A stretch of DNA of 64,000 nt, from contig NZ_CP026652.1 of the NCBI RefSeq assembly GCF_002946835.1, positions 1,798,001 to 1,862,000 on the forward strand. Reading direction: 5' to 3'. This document shows, piece after piece, positions 25,400 through 34,105 of this stretch. The stretch comes from Streptomyces dengpaensis. Its GTDB lineage: Bacteria; Actinomycetota; Actinomycetes; Streptomycetales; Streptomycetaceae. The position numbers were made by a program, and so were the translations under genes. Each line of letters starts with the position of its first letter. Positions within the stretch are counted from its first letter, which is position 1. Under the pieces are notes generated by a model. That model was given only the letters and a program-made list of their open reading frames with translations, was not told the origin of the DNA and made no database searches.

Positions 25400-26473
25400 T
25401 CAGGCCGAGTTGCGGTACCGGCGGGCGCGCAGGGCGGCGATGCCGTCCCGGTCGGCCCGTACGATCCAGCGGTACGGGGGACGGGTCTCCTTGCGGGCGC
25501 TGGGCACCCAGCCGCGACGGATCCACGTGTAGAGCGTGATGGTGGGCATGGAGAGCTCGATCGCGAGGTCCCGCAGCCACCATTCGTCGGGGCCGGGTTC
25601 CTCGCCCTCGGCGGGCCCGCGGCGGTAGCGCGTGGGGAGCGGGACGCTGAGGTCTTCGTGGAGGAGGCGCTGGACGGTGGGCAGGCTGATCCGTTCCTCG
25701 CGGCCCGGGGCCTGGGTGAAGCCCTCGTCCTGGAGACGCCGGGTGATGGAGGGGGCCGGAAGTCCTTGGTTCGCGAGCTGGCCGATGCGTTCGAGCAGCT
25801 GGGGGTAGTAGTCGGGGAGCTGCCAGGGGACGGAGCGGCCCGGTGCGAGCCGGTGTCTGCTGGAGCAGAGCACGGTCAGGTCGTCTCCGGCGAAGGCGAC
25901 GGCGCGGACGACGTCGCGATGGCAACCGTGCGCGGTGAGGGCCCGCCGCAGAGACTCCCGCAGCCCGGCCAGGGCCTCCGGGCGAACGGCCCCCTCGGGC
26001 TCGGCCAGCAGGTACCAGCGAGCGGTCGGGGCGTCGTCCGTCTGGGCGCGTTCCAGCAGCTGGGTCGCCAGCCGCCGCGCCGGGCCCTGGCCGGGGGGCA
26101 GGGGCCCGGCGGACGTCTGCGGCGCGGCCGGGGCGGGGGCGAGCACGGCACCGGTGGAGAACAGCGGGTTCTCGGGCTGGCGGGCGTGTTGTCGTTCCGG
26201 CTGCTCGGACTGACTGGTGTCTCGCGGTGCCGGCCCGTCGGACGGCCAGGCGTCCCGCCGCTCCGGGCCCCCAGGCATACGGGTGTCCCGTCGTTCCGGC
26301 CCCCCGGGCGTACTGGTGTCTCGCGATGCCGGCCCCTCCGACGGCCGGGCGTCCCGCCGCTCCGGCCCCTCGGGGGTACGGGACTGCGCCGCGGCCTCGG
26401 GGCGCGTCGTCAGGATGCACCAGAGCGCGGGTGGCTGGGCGGAGCGCAGCACGGAGACTTCGATCAGGCGCAT
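25400..26473 (-). CDS. protein with recombinase-type C-terminal HTH and repeat-rich linker
   Basis: A 357-residue protein. Residues 35-95 form a tandem repeat with units of the type GPERRDxxPxGPxxRDTS. Residues 120-200 form a compact domain (WYLLAEPEGAVRPEALAGLR, VVRAVAFAGDDLTVLCS). The C-terminal third (ITRRLQDEGFTQAPGREERI, WWLRDLAIELSMPTITLYTW, RRGWVPSA) resembles the C-terminal helix-turn-helix module of actinobacterial recombinases, without a resolvase catalytic domain. The ATG overlaps the thioesterase stop by 10 bases, so it is the last gene of the tetronate operon. A DNA-binding role is likely; a recombinase role is not supported. Confidence 0.65.
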   Translation of the reverse strand: MRLIEVSVLRSAQPPALWCILTTRPEAAAQSRTPEGPERRDARPSEGPASRDTSTPGGPERRDTRMPGGPERRDAWPSDGPAPRDTSQSEQPERQHARQPENPLFSTGAVLAPAPAAPQTSAGPLPPGQGPARRLATQLLERAQTDDAPTARWYLLAEPEGAVRPEALAGLRESLRRALTAHGCHRDVVRAVAFAGDDLTVLCSSRHRLAPGRSVPWQLPDYYPQLLERIGQLANQGLPAPSITRRLQDEGFTQAPGREERISLPTVQRLLHEDLSVPLPTRYRRGPAEGEEPGPDEWWLRDLAIELSMPTITLYTWIRRGWVPSARKETRPPYRWIVRADRDGIAALRARRYRNSA

Positions 26474-27234
26474 GCGGGGTCGCTCCAGACGGTCCAGGGC
26501 GCGGCCAGCCGGATCTCGGCCACCACTTCGCTGGTGATGTCCGGCAGGGCGGCGCCCAGAAGGTAGAAGTGTCCGCCGGGGAAGTACCGCCAGCGGCAGA
26601 CGTCGCGGGTTTCCCGGGCCCAGTCGCCCATCTCCGACCGGGGAGCCCAGGGGTCGGCGGTTCCGCCGAACACGGTCAGGGGGCACGACAGGGCAGGGCG
26701 GCCGGGGGACGGTGCGTAGGACTCGGCGGCGTACAGGTCGGCACGGGTGAGGCCGAGGAGTCGTACGGCGATCTCGGGCACCTCGGCCAGCGGGCGCGGG
26801 ACGCCGCCCATCTCGACCAGGGTGCTCAGGAGCGCGTCGTCGGCGAGATCGGTGAGCCGGCCGGACGGACGCCGGCTGGGCGGCCGGTGCCCGGAGACCC
26901 CGACCCATACGGGCTGATGTCCGGCCTGGGCGCGGGCCCTGGCCGTCTCCAGGGCGACGACGGCACCGAAGCTGTGTCCGAAGAACGCGGTCGGCGCGTC
27001 GTTCCAGGGGTCCAGGTCGGCCAGGACCTGACGGAGCACGGCCGCCGCGTCCCGCAGGGCTGGCTCCGCGTGCCGTCGGCCGCGGCCGGGCAGGTCGTAC
27101 AGCAACAGGTCCCAGTCGTCCGGGAGTTGACGGCCCATGCGGTGGTACGACCCGGCGGAGCCGCCCGCGTGGTGAAAGCCGACCAGCCGCAGAGCGGGGG
27201 TGTCCACGGGGCGGGGCCGGATGAAGGCGTTCAT
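26464..27234 (-). CDS. type II thioesterase
   Basis: A 256-residue alpha/beta hydrolase of the external (type II) thioesterase family. It shows the oxyanion FHHAGGSAGSYHRMG turn, DLPGRGRR, the nucleophile elbow FFGHSFGAVVA, the Asp in GGTADPWAPRSEMG and the His in PGGHFYLLG. Such enzymes remove wrong or stalled acyl groups from carrier proteins. It is coupled by ATGA to the upstream hydrolase gene in the tetronate operon, so editing of the ACPs or the single PKS module is its likely job. Confidence 0.9.
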   Translation of the reverse strand: MNAFIRPRPVDTPALRLVGFHHAGGSAGSYHRMGRQLPDDWDLLLYDLPGRGRRHAEPALRDAAAVLRQVLADLDPWNDAPTAFFGHSFGAVVALETARARAQAGHQPVWVGVSGHRPPSRRPSGRLTDLADDALLSTLVEMGGVPRPLAEVPEIAVRLLGLTRADLYAAESYAPSPGRPALSCPLTVFGGTADPWAPRSEMGDWARETRDVCRWRYFPGGHFYLLGAALPDITSEVVAEIRLAAPWTVWSDPACA

Positions 27235-28343
27235 GAGCGGCGCCCTCCGCGAGCCGCGGGCAGCAGTGGCCGGAGCGCTCCGAGAGCCCGCGCCGCGCGG
27301 GGACGCCCGGCGTGGGCCAGGATCGCGCTCAGGATGATGGCCCGGGTCTGCACGACATGGTGCGGAGAGCCGTGGACGTCGTCGAACGCGTGCACGCGCC
27401 AGCGAGGGTTGAGCGCGGCGGCGCGGCGCCACTCCGCGGTGGGGATGATCTCGTCACGGAGGCTGGCGACGTAGTGCACCGGAATCTCCAGAGCCGCCAA
27501 CTGGTCCTGGTTCAGGGCGAGTTCGGACAGGTGCGCGTCGAGGGCCCCCGGAGACAGCCGGCAGGCACGCTCCAGCGCGGTACGGGTGATGCGGGGCATC
27601 TCGTCGCGCACGCGGGAATCGGTGAAGAACTTCCGCAGCGGGGCTCCCACCGTGACAACACCCTGGATACGAGGGTCGGCGGGCGCCTGTGTGAGGGCGA
27701 GGTGGCCGGCGAAACTCGGGGCCACGACGAGCGTACGGTCGCCGTCGCAGTCACCGCCGACCGCGTCGATCACGGCGCTGAACACCTGTCCGGCGGTGCG
27801 GGAGTAGGGCAGCCGGTTCTCGCCCACGCCGGGGAAGTCCGCGATGGCCACCGCACATCCGGCTCTCGGTACGGCGGCGAGCAGGCTCCCCCACTGTTCT
27901 TTGAGGGAGACGATCCCGCCCATCATCACGACGAGCGGGGCCGAGCGCCGGGGGCCGGGGCGGAAGAGGACGGTGACCTCCCGCCCCTCGTGGACGAGGG
28001 TCTGCCGGCGGCCGTGCCGGGGGCCGCGCAGCAACCCGCGCAGGCTCTGGGCGGCCAGCTGTTCGGCACGCCGTTTGGCCGCGGTGTCGGCACAGGGGAA
28101 GCGGGCGAGGTTGTAGTGGTCGGCGGCGGCCTGGTGACGACCGCGGCTCTGGTGCTCCTCGGCGAGACGGGACCATTCGGCGAGCCAGCTGCCCGGCTGG
28201 TCACCGTGGAGTGCGGTGATGCGGCGCAGTGTGTCCTGGACCCGGCGGGTACGCAGGCCCATGTGCCGGGCGTGCAGTCCTACGAACTTCTTGGCCTCGG
28301 CGAGTTCGAGCGCGGCGGATGAGTCGGTCACGGGATTTCCCAT
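27231..28343 (-). CDS. alpha/beta hydrolase, Agg5-like (acetate elimination in tetronate assembly)
   Basis: A 370-residue protein of the FrsA-like alpha/beta hydrolase type: a helical N-terminal part (about residues 1-110), then LVVMMGGIVSLKEQWGSL, a DFPGVGEN turn, the Ser elbow LVVAPSFAGHLAL, an Asp region VASLRDEIIP and a His in DVHGSPHHVV. The elbow has Ala where GxSxG has the first Gly (Ser210). In agglomerin biosynthesis the homologue Agg5 eliminates acetate from an acetylated tetronate to make the exocyclic double bond. The operon order FkbH-ACP-E2-hydrolase supports the same role here. Confidence 0.78.
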   Translation of the reverse strand: MGNPVTDSSAALELAEAKKFVGLHARHMGLRTRRVQDTLRRITALHGDQPGSWLAEWSRLAEEHQSRGRHQAAADHYNLARFPCADTAAKRRAEQLAAQSLRGLLRGPRHGRRQTLVHEGREVTVLFRPGPRRSAPLVVMMGGIVSLKEQWGSLLAAVPRAGCAVAIADFPGVGENRLPYSRTAGQVFSAVIDAVGGDCDGDRTLVVAPSFAGHLALTQAPADPRIQGVVTVGAPLRKFFTDSRVRDEMPRITRTALERACRLSPGALDAHLSELALNQDQLAALEIPVHYVASLRDEIIPTAEWRRAAALNPRWRVHAFDDVHGSPHHVVQTRAIILSAILAHAGRPRAARALGALRPLLPAARGGRRS

Positions 28344-29086
28344 GTTTCGAGACGGCGTTTGACCTGGGCGAGCACCTGGGAGGCCAGGGCTCCGTCGAGT
28401 ACGCGGTGGTCGAACGCGAGCGAGAGGGTGAAGGCGGGGGCGACGGCCAGGGCGTGGTCGCGTACGACCGCGGTCTCGGCGATCCGGCCGACGCCGAAGC
28501 CGAGGGGGCCGGAGATCATGGGCAGCACGGCGCGTACGGGCTCGTGGCCGACGGAGGTCACCGAGAGCGTCCCCTGTACCTGGGCACGGCGCTTCGGGTC
28601 ACGCAGGGCCAGTCCGTACAGCAGGCGGGCGGCGGGCGCCGGCAGGCGCTGCAGCCGCAGGGCCGCGCGGAACGGGCCGTCGTCGCTGAGCGGGGCGTTC
28701 TTGTAGGTGTCCACCCGGCGTTGGATCTCGTCCACGCTCAGGAGTTGGGCCGCCGCAACGGTGCCGGACATGACGCAGCGCGCGCCGTCGTCGTCGGTAC
28801 GGTCGAAGAGGATCTTGACGTGGATGTCGTCCAGGACGGCCAGCCTGGGGTGCAGCCGGCCGCCGAGCAGCAGCGCGCCGGCCTGCGGATGGGCGGCGAC
28901 GGCGTCGGCGGCGGCCTTGGCGACGAAGCTGATGTACGAGAGGTGGGGAGCCTCGGCGCGGGCCCGGACCAGCGCGGTGGCGTCGACGTCCGCCAGGAGA
29001 TGGACGTGGCAGGTCCGGCGGGCCACCCCCAGGAAGGCCCAAGTGCCCCTGCGTGCCCGGGGCAGTGCGGAGGCGACGGCGTTCAC
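28328..29086 (-). CDS. E2-type acyltransferase, Agg4-like (tetronate O-acetyltransferase)
   Basis: A 252-residue protein consisting only of the catalytic domain of 2-oxoacid dehydrogenase E2 components. The active-site motif HRVLDG is at residues 227-232 (His227, Asp231), preceded by LSVTSVGHEPVRAVLPMISG. No lipoyl or E1/E3-binding domain is present, and no E1 or E3 genes are nearby. In the agglomerin pathway Agg4, of the same type, acetylates the primary hydroxyl of the tetronate before elimination. The GTG start overlaps the ACP stop (GTGA) and its 3' end overlaps the hydrolase gene by 16 bases. Confidence 0.85.
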   Translation of the reverse strand: MNAVASALPRARRGTWAFLGVARRTCHVHLLADVDATALVRARAEAPHLSYISFVAKAAADAVAAHPQAGALLLGGRLHPRLAVLDDIHVKILFDRTDDDGARCVMSGTVAAAQLLSVDEIQRRVDTYKNAPLSDDGPFRAALRLQRLPAPAARLLYGLALRDPKRRAQVQGTLSVTSVGHEPVRAVLPMISGPLGFGVGRIAETAVVRDHALAVAPAFTLSLAFDHRVLDGALASQVLAQVKRRLETWEIP

Positions 29087-29415
29087 GCGAGGCCGGCCAT
29101 GGTGTGCCGGGCGAGGCTGGTCAGTTGGCCGAGGGAGGCCGCGCTCAGGAACCTGTCGTAGTCGAGGGAAGCGGCCAGGTCCCGTTCCAGGTGAAGCAGA
29201 AGCCGCATCTGGTTGACCGAGTCCCAGCCCTCGATGTCGGCGAGCAGGGTGGCCGGTGTCAGTCCTGCCTCGTCCACCTCCAGCAGGTCGGCGACGATCC
29301 GGGTGACGTTCACGGCTACGGCGTCGTAATCGAGGCGCTCGGGGTCGAGGGGCCCGGGATCGAGGGTTCCGGAATCGAGGCGCTCGGAATCGAGGCGCTC
29401 GGAATCAATGGGCAT
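29083..29415 (-). CDS. glyceryl acyl carrier protein
   Basis: A 110-residue stand-alone carrier protein. The phosphopantetheine site is Ser66 in IEGWDSVNQMRLL. The first 29 residues are a degenerate repeat (SERLDSERLDSGTLDPGPL) encoded by 15-base repeats, not part of the carrier fold. It lies between the FkbH-like gene, whose end it overlaps, and the E2-type gene, the standard tetronate arrangement in which it receives the C3 unit from 1,3-bisphosphoglycerate as glyceryl-ACP. Confidence 0.9.
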   Translation of the reverse strand: MPIDSERLDSERLDSGTLDPGPLDPERLDYDAVAVNVTRIVADLLEVDEAGLTPATLLADIEGWDSVNQMRLLLHLERDLAASLDYDRFLSAASLGQLTSLARHTMAGLA

Positions 29416-31336
29416 GGAAGGCTCCTTCGGGTTCGGCGACCCCGATCCAGCGAGGCGGGTCCGCGATGTCGTCCAGGTCGTGACGGAAGTCCTGACGGAC
29501 GTCCTGGCCGGTGTCCTGGCGGACGTCCTGGCCGGACGCGACCTGGCCGGACGCGGCCTCGATGAAGCCGTGCCGGAGATAGAAGTCGGCGAATCGGTGG
29601 TTCTTGGGCGTGGGGTGAAATGCCGCCAGCACCGCCGGGGCCCCGCGCCGCCGGGCGGCCCGCAGCAGCAGGGCGACGAGGCAGTCCTCGACGCCGCGTG
29701 AGAAGACCCGGCAGCTCAGCACCAGGTTGTCGATCCGCCAGCCGCCCCGCGGTTCGGCACTGAGCGCGAGGGCGGCGATCAGGCCGTTGTCGCCGAACCG
29801 GTCGGTGAGCCGGGCGGCGTAGAAGCCGGCGCCCGCGGCGGGCCGGGCGATGTCGTCGACAGTGAAGCGGCGGCCGGTCAGGTTGAACTGGTTGGTCTTG
29901 CCGAAGAGCTGGCTGATGCGCTCGGTGTTCAGCGGGCCCGCCGCCTCGACGGTCAGCCGCGAGCCGAGATCCTGGAGGTACTCCTCAAGGTCGGCGGCGT
30001 TGTCGCGCGCCTCGGCACGGCGGGCGCCCGCCTGGTAGAGGCGGGCGCGGTCCCGGTCCTCCCCGGTGAGGGCGAGGACGCCGAAGTCACCGCGGGCGGC
30101 CACGTGGGCGGCGAAGCCGGCCGCGTCGGGCGGTAGTTCGACCGTCGTCACCTCGGGCAGGGCGCGGCGCATCAGGCCGCGCTCGACGGGCGAGTCGTCG
30201 ACGAAGACCAGCGCGTCCCGGCCGAGGTTCAGCTCGGTGGCCAGCTCGCGTACGTTGCCGGGCTTGGGCGCCCAGTTGGCGCGTACCGCCGCGAAGGAGG
30301 ACGGCGACAGGACCATGTCCGGGTGGGTGGCGACGGCCTCGCGGACCGTGTCGTCGTCGTTCTTGGAGGCGATCGCGAGGACCACCCCCTGAGCCGCCAG
30401 GTCACGGGCCAGTTCCTGGAGTTCCTGGTGGGCCGAACCGGGATAGGCCCCGCCGATCCGCAGCGCGGCGAGGCCGTCGTCACCGAGGATCCCGCCCCAG
30501 AGGGTGTCGTCCAGGTCCAGCACCAGGCACTTCTTGGCGCCGCCCAGCTGGGCGCGCGCCACGCGGGACAGTTCGTCGGCGTACGCCCGCAGGAACTCCG
30601 GCGCGTAGACCTGTCCCGCGATGTGACGCATGCGGTGGCTGCCGAAGACCGTGCCCCCGGCGTGCGCGGCGATTCCCGTGTAGGACAGGACCACGGTGGC
30701 GGGCAGCGCGCCGCCGATGTCCAGGATCTCGGCGTTCATCCGGTACCAGGCGGCGTCGAGCCGGGCCTTGGTGCGGTAGTCCACGATCCGGTCGCGGCTC
30801 AGCGGACTCAACGGGACGGTGCACAGGACGGTGAGGCCGCCCAGCAGTTCATGGCAGGCGGCGGTCCACTCGCGCAGGGTGCCGGGGAAGGCGGCGCAGG
30901 CCGCTTCGACGGCGTCGATGTCCAGCGGGTCGGCGATCCGGCCGTAGAGGGCGTGGTCGTCGAGGAGCAGCGCCGTCAGATCCGGCCGGTGGTCCTTCAA
31001 CTCCGGTGCGCCGGACATGATTTCCCACTGCCACTGGTCGAATCCGGCCGACCGGACGTCGGGGAGGATCCCGTCGCGGACCATGGCCGCGGTCAGCAGG
31101 TGGGGCAGCTGGTGCAGGGTGGAGCTGCCGAGCAGCGCGACACGCCCCCCGGTGAGTCCGGGAACGCCGCTCAACTGCTCGTGTGCCGTCGGCGCGGAGA
31201 GCAGGGCTCCCGCGGCTTCCAGGTCCAGCGGGTCCACGAGTTCGCCCAGTAGTGCGCGCGTGCGACCCGGGTCGCGGGCCAGACCCTCGCGCTTGAGGGC
31301 ACGCAGTTCGGCCAGGGGTGGTACGGCGTGAGTCAC
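29405..31336 (-). CDS. FkbH-like glyceryl-ACP synthase
   Basis: A 643-residue FkbH-family protein. The N-terminal region (about 1-250) carries SGNH-like folds, the central HAD domain shows LVLDLDDTLWGGILG with the DxDxT motif, IASKNDDDTV and VFVDDSPVERGLM, and the C-terminal part is GNAT-like. In tetronates it dephosphorylates and transfers the glyceryl group of 1,3-bisphosphoglycerate onto the neighbouring ACP. I chose GTG 31336 (AGGAAGG site); longer upstream frames read a repeat-rich leader. The last 60 residues contain a Gln/Asp/Val repeat (VASGQDVRQDTGQDVRQDF). First gene of the minus-strand tetronate operon. Confidence 0.9.
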   Translation of the reverse strand: MTHAVPPLAELRALKREGLARDPGRTRALLGELVDPLDLEAAGALLSAPTAHEQLSGVPGLTGGRVALLGSSTLHQLPHLLTAAMVRDGILPDVRSAGFDQWQWEIMSGAPELKDHRPDLTALLLDDHALYGRIADPLDIDAVEAACAAFPGTLREWTAACHELLGGLTVLCTVPLSPLSRDRIVDYRTKARLDAAWYRMNAEILDIGGALPATVVLSYTGIAAHAGGTVFGSHRMRHIAGQVYAPEFLRAYADELSRVARAQLGGAKKCLVLDLDDTLWGGILGDDGLAALRIGGAYPGSAHQELQELARDLAAQGVVLAIASKNDDDTVREAVATHPDMVLSPSSFAAVRANWAPKPGNVRELATELNLGRDALVFVDDSPVERGLMRRALPEVTTVELPPDAAGFAAHVAARGDFGVLALTGEDRDRARLYQAGARRAEARDNAADLEEYLQDLGSRLTVEAAGPLNTERISQLFGKTNQFNLTGRRFTVDDIARPAAGAGFYAARLTDRFGDNGLIAALALSAEPRGGWRIDNLVLSCRVFSRGVEDCLVALLLRAARRRGAPAVLAAFHPTPKNHRFADFYLRHGFIEAASGQVASGQDVRQDTGQDVRQDFRHDLDDIADPPRWIGVAEPEGAFHAH

Positions 31337-31620
31337 GGCTTCCTTCCTCGGTCCTCGGGTCTTGTGGTCTTCGGGTCCTGGGGTCCTGGGGTCCTCGGGG
31401 CTTCGGGTCCTCGGCTGAGGAAAAGCCCGCCTCCGCCGGACAAGCCGGGGGAAAGCCATCGGGCGGAGGCGGAGCAGCGGGAACACCGTAGGAAGCCGTC
31501 CTTGTGCGCCGCTTGTGCACGGTCCGGTGGCCGGTCCTAGTCGTTCCTAAGCCCCCTCCCCCAGGGTTTGGCCGGCGGTTGTCGCCGCGAATACCCCGAC
31601 GGACTTGAGGAGGGTCGGCC
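31337..31620. promoter_or_regulatory. divergent promoter region of the two main biosynthetic operons
   Basis: This 284-base gap separates the FkbH-like operon from the methyltransferase operon. It holds a GGTCCTGGG-type tandem repeat (about 31350-31415) and an inverted repeat CCGCCTCCGCC / GGCGGAGGCGG (31427-31437 and 31462-31472). It must contain both promoters. I see no ARE-like site here, so the SARP regulator is the more likely direct activator. Confidence 0.6.
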
Positions 31621-32823
31621 ATGAGGAGTACCTCCGCGTGGGACGGCTACGAGGACTGGGAAGCGGTCGAGACCCTGGTGACCGCGGTGGGAGCCGGCCC
31701 GCGGCGACTGGCCGCCGCGGTCGGCGAAATCGGTTTCGAGCGGTCGGCGGCCGTCGCGGTGCGAGAGATCCCGCTGCGCTGGGACCCGCCCTGGCAGGCG
31801 GCACCGGCGACAACACACCTACGGATCCGCCACGACGGCCGGCCGCACGACGGGCAGTCCCCCGGCGGGCAGTCGGTCGACTACGCCGTTCAGGCCTATG
31901 ACGGCCGGGTCCAGGTGGCCCCGGGCCGCCCGTCGCAGACGACGGCCACGGTCACGTACGAGGTCTGCGAGCTGCTGCGGTCGCTCTTCGGACCGCGTGA
32001 CGGCCTGCGCCCGGCCCCGCCCCAGGTGGAGATCGCCTGGCCGGAAGTGAGTGAACTGGCCATGTTGGCCAAGGAGATGGGCCCTTCGGTGCAGGGAGTG
32101 GAAGCCCTGCTGGCCGCCTGCTCGGCCACCGGCGGCGACCTGGGCCGGTGGGCGGTGACGGCCGGTTCCGACAAGTGGGGCGGCGTGCACTGGTACACGC
32201 GTCACTACGAACGGCACTTCCGGGCGCTGCGCGACGAGCCGGTGAAGGTGCTGGAGATCGGCGTCGGCGGATACGACGACGAGTCCTTTGGCGGCGGATC
32301 ACTGCTGATGTGGCAGCGGTACTTCCGGCGCGGCCTGGTGTACGGCCTCGATCTGTACCGCAAGCCGGAGACGCTCGGGCCGCGCGTCAGGACCGTCCAG
32401 GGTGACCAGAACGACCCGGAGTTCCTCGCCTCCCTGGCGGCGGAACTGGGCCCCTTCGACATCGTCATCGACGACGGCAGCCATGTGAACGGCCATGTGC
32501 GTACGTCGTTCGAGGCGCTCTTCCCGCAGGTGCGCGAGGGCGGCCTCTATGTCGTGGAGGACATCCAGACCTCGTACTGGCCCGGATACGGCGGCAGCAC
32601 GCTCGGCACCCAGGACGCCGGCACCAGCCTGGGCCTGATGGCGTCGCTGGTGGATCTGCTGCACCACCGCGAGTACCGCTCCGACGACTCGGCTCAACTG
32701 CCCTATGCGGCACACCACATGACCGGCCTGCACTTCTACCACAACGTGGCGTTCGTGGAGAAGGGCGCGAACCACGAGCAGCCCAGTCCCGGCTGGATCC
32801 CCCGCGAGGCGTTCCCCGCCTGA
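31621..32823 (+). CDS. MycE-like SAM-dependent O-methyltransferase
   Basis: A 400-residue protein that matches the mycinamicin MycE type in length and layout: an N-terminal helical auxiliary domain (1-165), then AGSDKWGGVHWYTRHYERHF, SAM-binding motif KVLEIGVGGYDD, GLVYGLDLYRK, the metal-site DIVIDDGSHVNGH, VVEDIQTSYWPGYGG and the C-terminal HNVAFVEKGANHEQ. MycE methylates a sugar hydroxyl and needs Mg2+. No sugar biosynthesis or glycosyltransferase gene lies in this window, so the substrate may be a hydroxyl on the polyketide or tetronate, or a sugar supplied elsewhere. First gene of the plus-strand operon. Confidence 0.82.
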   Translation: MRSTSAWDGYEDWEAVETLVTAVGAGPRRLAAAVGEIGFERSAAVAVREIPLRWDPPWQAAPATTHLRIRHDGRPHDGQSPGGQSVDYAVQAYDGRVQVAPGRPSQTTATVTYEVCELLRSLFGPRDGLRPAPPQVEIAWPEVSELAMLAKEMGPSVQGVEALLAACSATGGDLGRWAVTAGSDKWGGVHWYTRHYERHFRALRDEPVKVLEIGVGGYDDESFGGGSLLMWQRYFRRGLVYGLDLYRKPETLGPRVRTVQGDQNDPEFLASLAAELGPFDIVIDDGSHVNGHVRTSFEALFPQVREGGLYVVEDIQTSYWPGYGGSTLGTQDAGTSLGLMASLVDLLHHREYRSDDSAQLPYAAHHMTGLHFYHNVAFVEKGANHEQPSPGWIPREAFPA

Positions 32824-32872
32824 TCCCGCTGCCCCGGGCAGGCCCTAGTCCCATCCCGACTTGGAGGCATTG

Positions 32873-34105
32873 ATGACCCTCGCCGCAGCCCCGGCCGCCG
32901 AGGCCGCACTGCTCGACATGATCACTTCCGAGGGCAAGGAGGATCCGTTCCCCGCGTACGACCGGCTCCGCGACGCCGCGCCGGTCTTCCCCAGTGAGCT
33001 CGGGGCGTGCTTCGTGTCGACCTACCCGGAGTGCAGGGAGGTGCTGCTCGGCGACGCGTTCGGCATGGCGGACTCCCTCTGGTTCGACGCGAACCAGCCC
33101 GGCTGGCGCGAGCACCCGCTGCTGCGGCACGTCTACTCCACCATGATCGGGAACAACCCGCCCGATCACTCCCGGCTCCGCCGGCTGGTCTCGTACGCGT
33201 TCACCGCCCGGCGCATCGAGAGCCTGCGGTCCTACATCACCGAACTCGCCGACGGCATCCTGGAATCGCTGGCCGGGCAGGCCGCTTCGGGCGAGCCGGT
33301 GGATATTCAGTCGGCGCTCGCGCTGCCGATCCCGATCGCGGTGATGGCGCAGCTGCTGGGCGTACCCGAGCAGGACCTGCCGCCGTTCCGCGACTGGGTC
33401 CGCAAGTGCGGGGTGATGTTCGAGGTCGTGGTGAGCGAGGAGGAGCTGGCCGAGGGGGATGCCGCCTTCCTGGCCATCCGCGAGTACTTCTCCGAGCTGA
33501 TCGAGGAACGGCGCCGTGACCCGCGCGACGACATGACGTCGGCCCTGGTGGCGGTCCGCGACACCGACGGGGACCGGCTGACCGAGGACGAACTGGTCGA
33601 CACCCTGGTGCTGTTGTTCGCCGCCGGGTTCGAGACGACCGCCGGCATGATCGGCAACGCGGTGGTGGCCCTGGACCGGAACCCCGCCCAGCTCGCCCGG
33701 CTCCGCGAGGAGCCCGGCCTGCTGGGTCCGGCCGTCGACGAACTCACCCGCTTCGACGGCTCCATCCAGATGTCCCGGCGGGTGGCTCTGCGGGACACCG
33801 TGGTCGGCGGGGTGCCGCTGTCCAAGGGGACGCCCGTGGTGGCTCTGCTCGGCGCCGCCAACCGCGACCCGGAGCACTTCCCCGACCCCGGCCGGCTCGT
33901 CCTGGACCGCGCCGACGAACGGCCCCTCAGCTTCGGGCTCGGCGCGCACTACTGCCTGGGCGCGGCCCTGGCGCGCATCGAACTCGAAGTGGTGCTGGGC
34001 CGGCTCTACGCCTGGTATCCCGGCGTGCGCCTGGCCGGTTCCCCGACGCGGGTGCCCGGCCTCGCCCTGCGCCGCTTCTCATCGGTCCCGGTGACGCTGC
34101 GATGA
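32873..34105 (+). CDS. cytochrome P450
   Basis: A 410-residue soluble class I P450. The I-helix motif is AGFETT (251-256), the K-helix ExxR is Glu290-Leu-Thr-Arg293, and the heme loop FGLGAHYCLG places the ligand at Cys361. The ATG at 32873 follows GGAGG. It needs a ferredoxin and reductase, not encoded here. It starts 49 bases after the methyltransferase gene, and its stop overlaps the next gene (ATGA). Likely hydroxylation or epoxidation of the acyl chain or tetronate. Confidence 0.93.
   Translation: MTLAAAPAAEAALLDMITSEGKEDPFPAYDRLRDAAPVFPSELGACFVSTYPECREVLLGDAFGMADSLWFDANQPGWREHPLLRHVYSTMIGNNPPDHSRLRRLVSYAFTARRIESLRSYITELADGILESLAGQAASGEPVDIQSALALPIPIAVMAQLLGVPEQDLPPFRDWVRKCGVMFEVVVSEEELAEGDAAFLAIREYFSELIEERRRDPRDDMTSALVAVRDTDGDRLTEDELVDTLVLLFAAGFETTAGMIGNAVVALDRNPAQLARLREEPGLLGPAVDELTRFDGSIQMSRRVALRDTVVGGVPLSKGTPVVALLGAANRDPEHFPDPGRLVLDRADERPLSFGLGAHYCLGAALARIELEVVLGRLYAWYPGVRLAGSPTRVPGLALRRFSSVPVTLR

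Noticed and set aside
28328..29086. Pyruvate or branched-chain dehydrogenase E2 of primary metabolism
   Set aside because: Lipoyl and peripheral-subunit domains are absent, no E1/E3 genes are nearby, and the gene is embedded in a tetronate operon.
29405..31336. Methoxymalonyl-ACP extender pathway
   Set aside because: FkbH and ACP are present, but the required FkbG, FkbI and FkbK-type partners (methyltransferase of that class, and two dedicated dehydrogenases next to the ACP) are not in the operon, and the AT of the only PKS looks malonyl-specific. The E2/hydrolase pair favours tetronate.
31487..31620. ARE-like site in the divergent biosynthetic promoter
   Set aside because: The nearest match, around GGCGGTTGTCG, lacks the second half of the consensus found at the three accepted sites.
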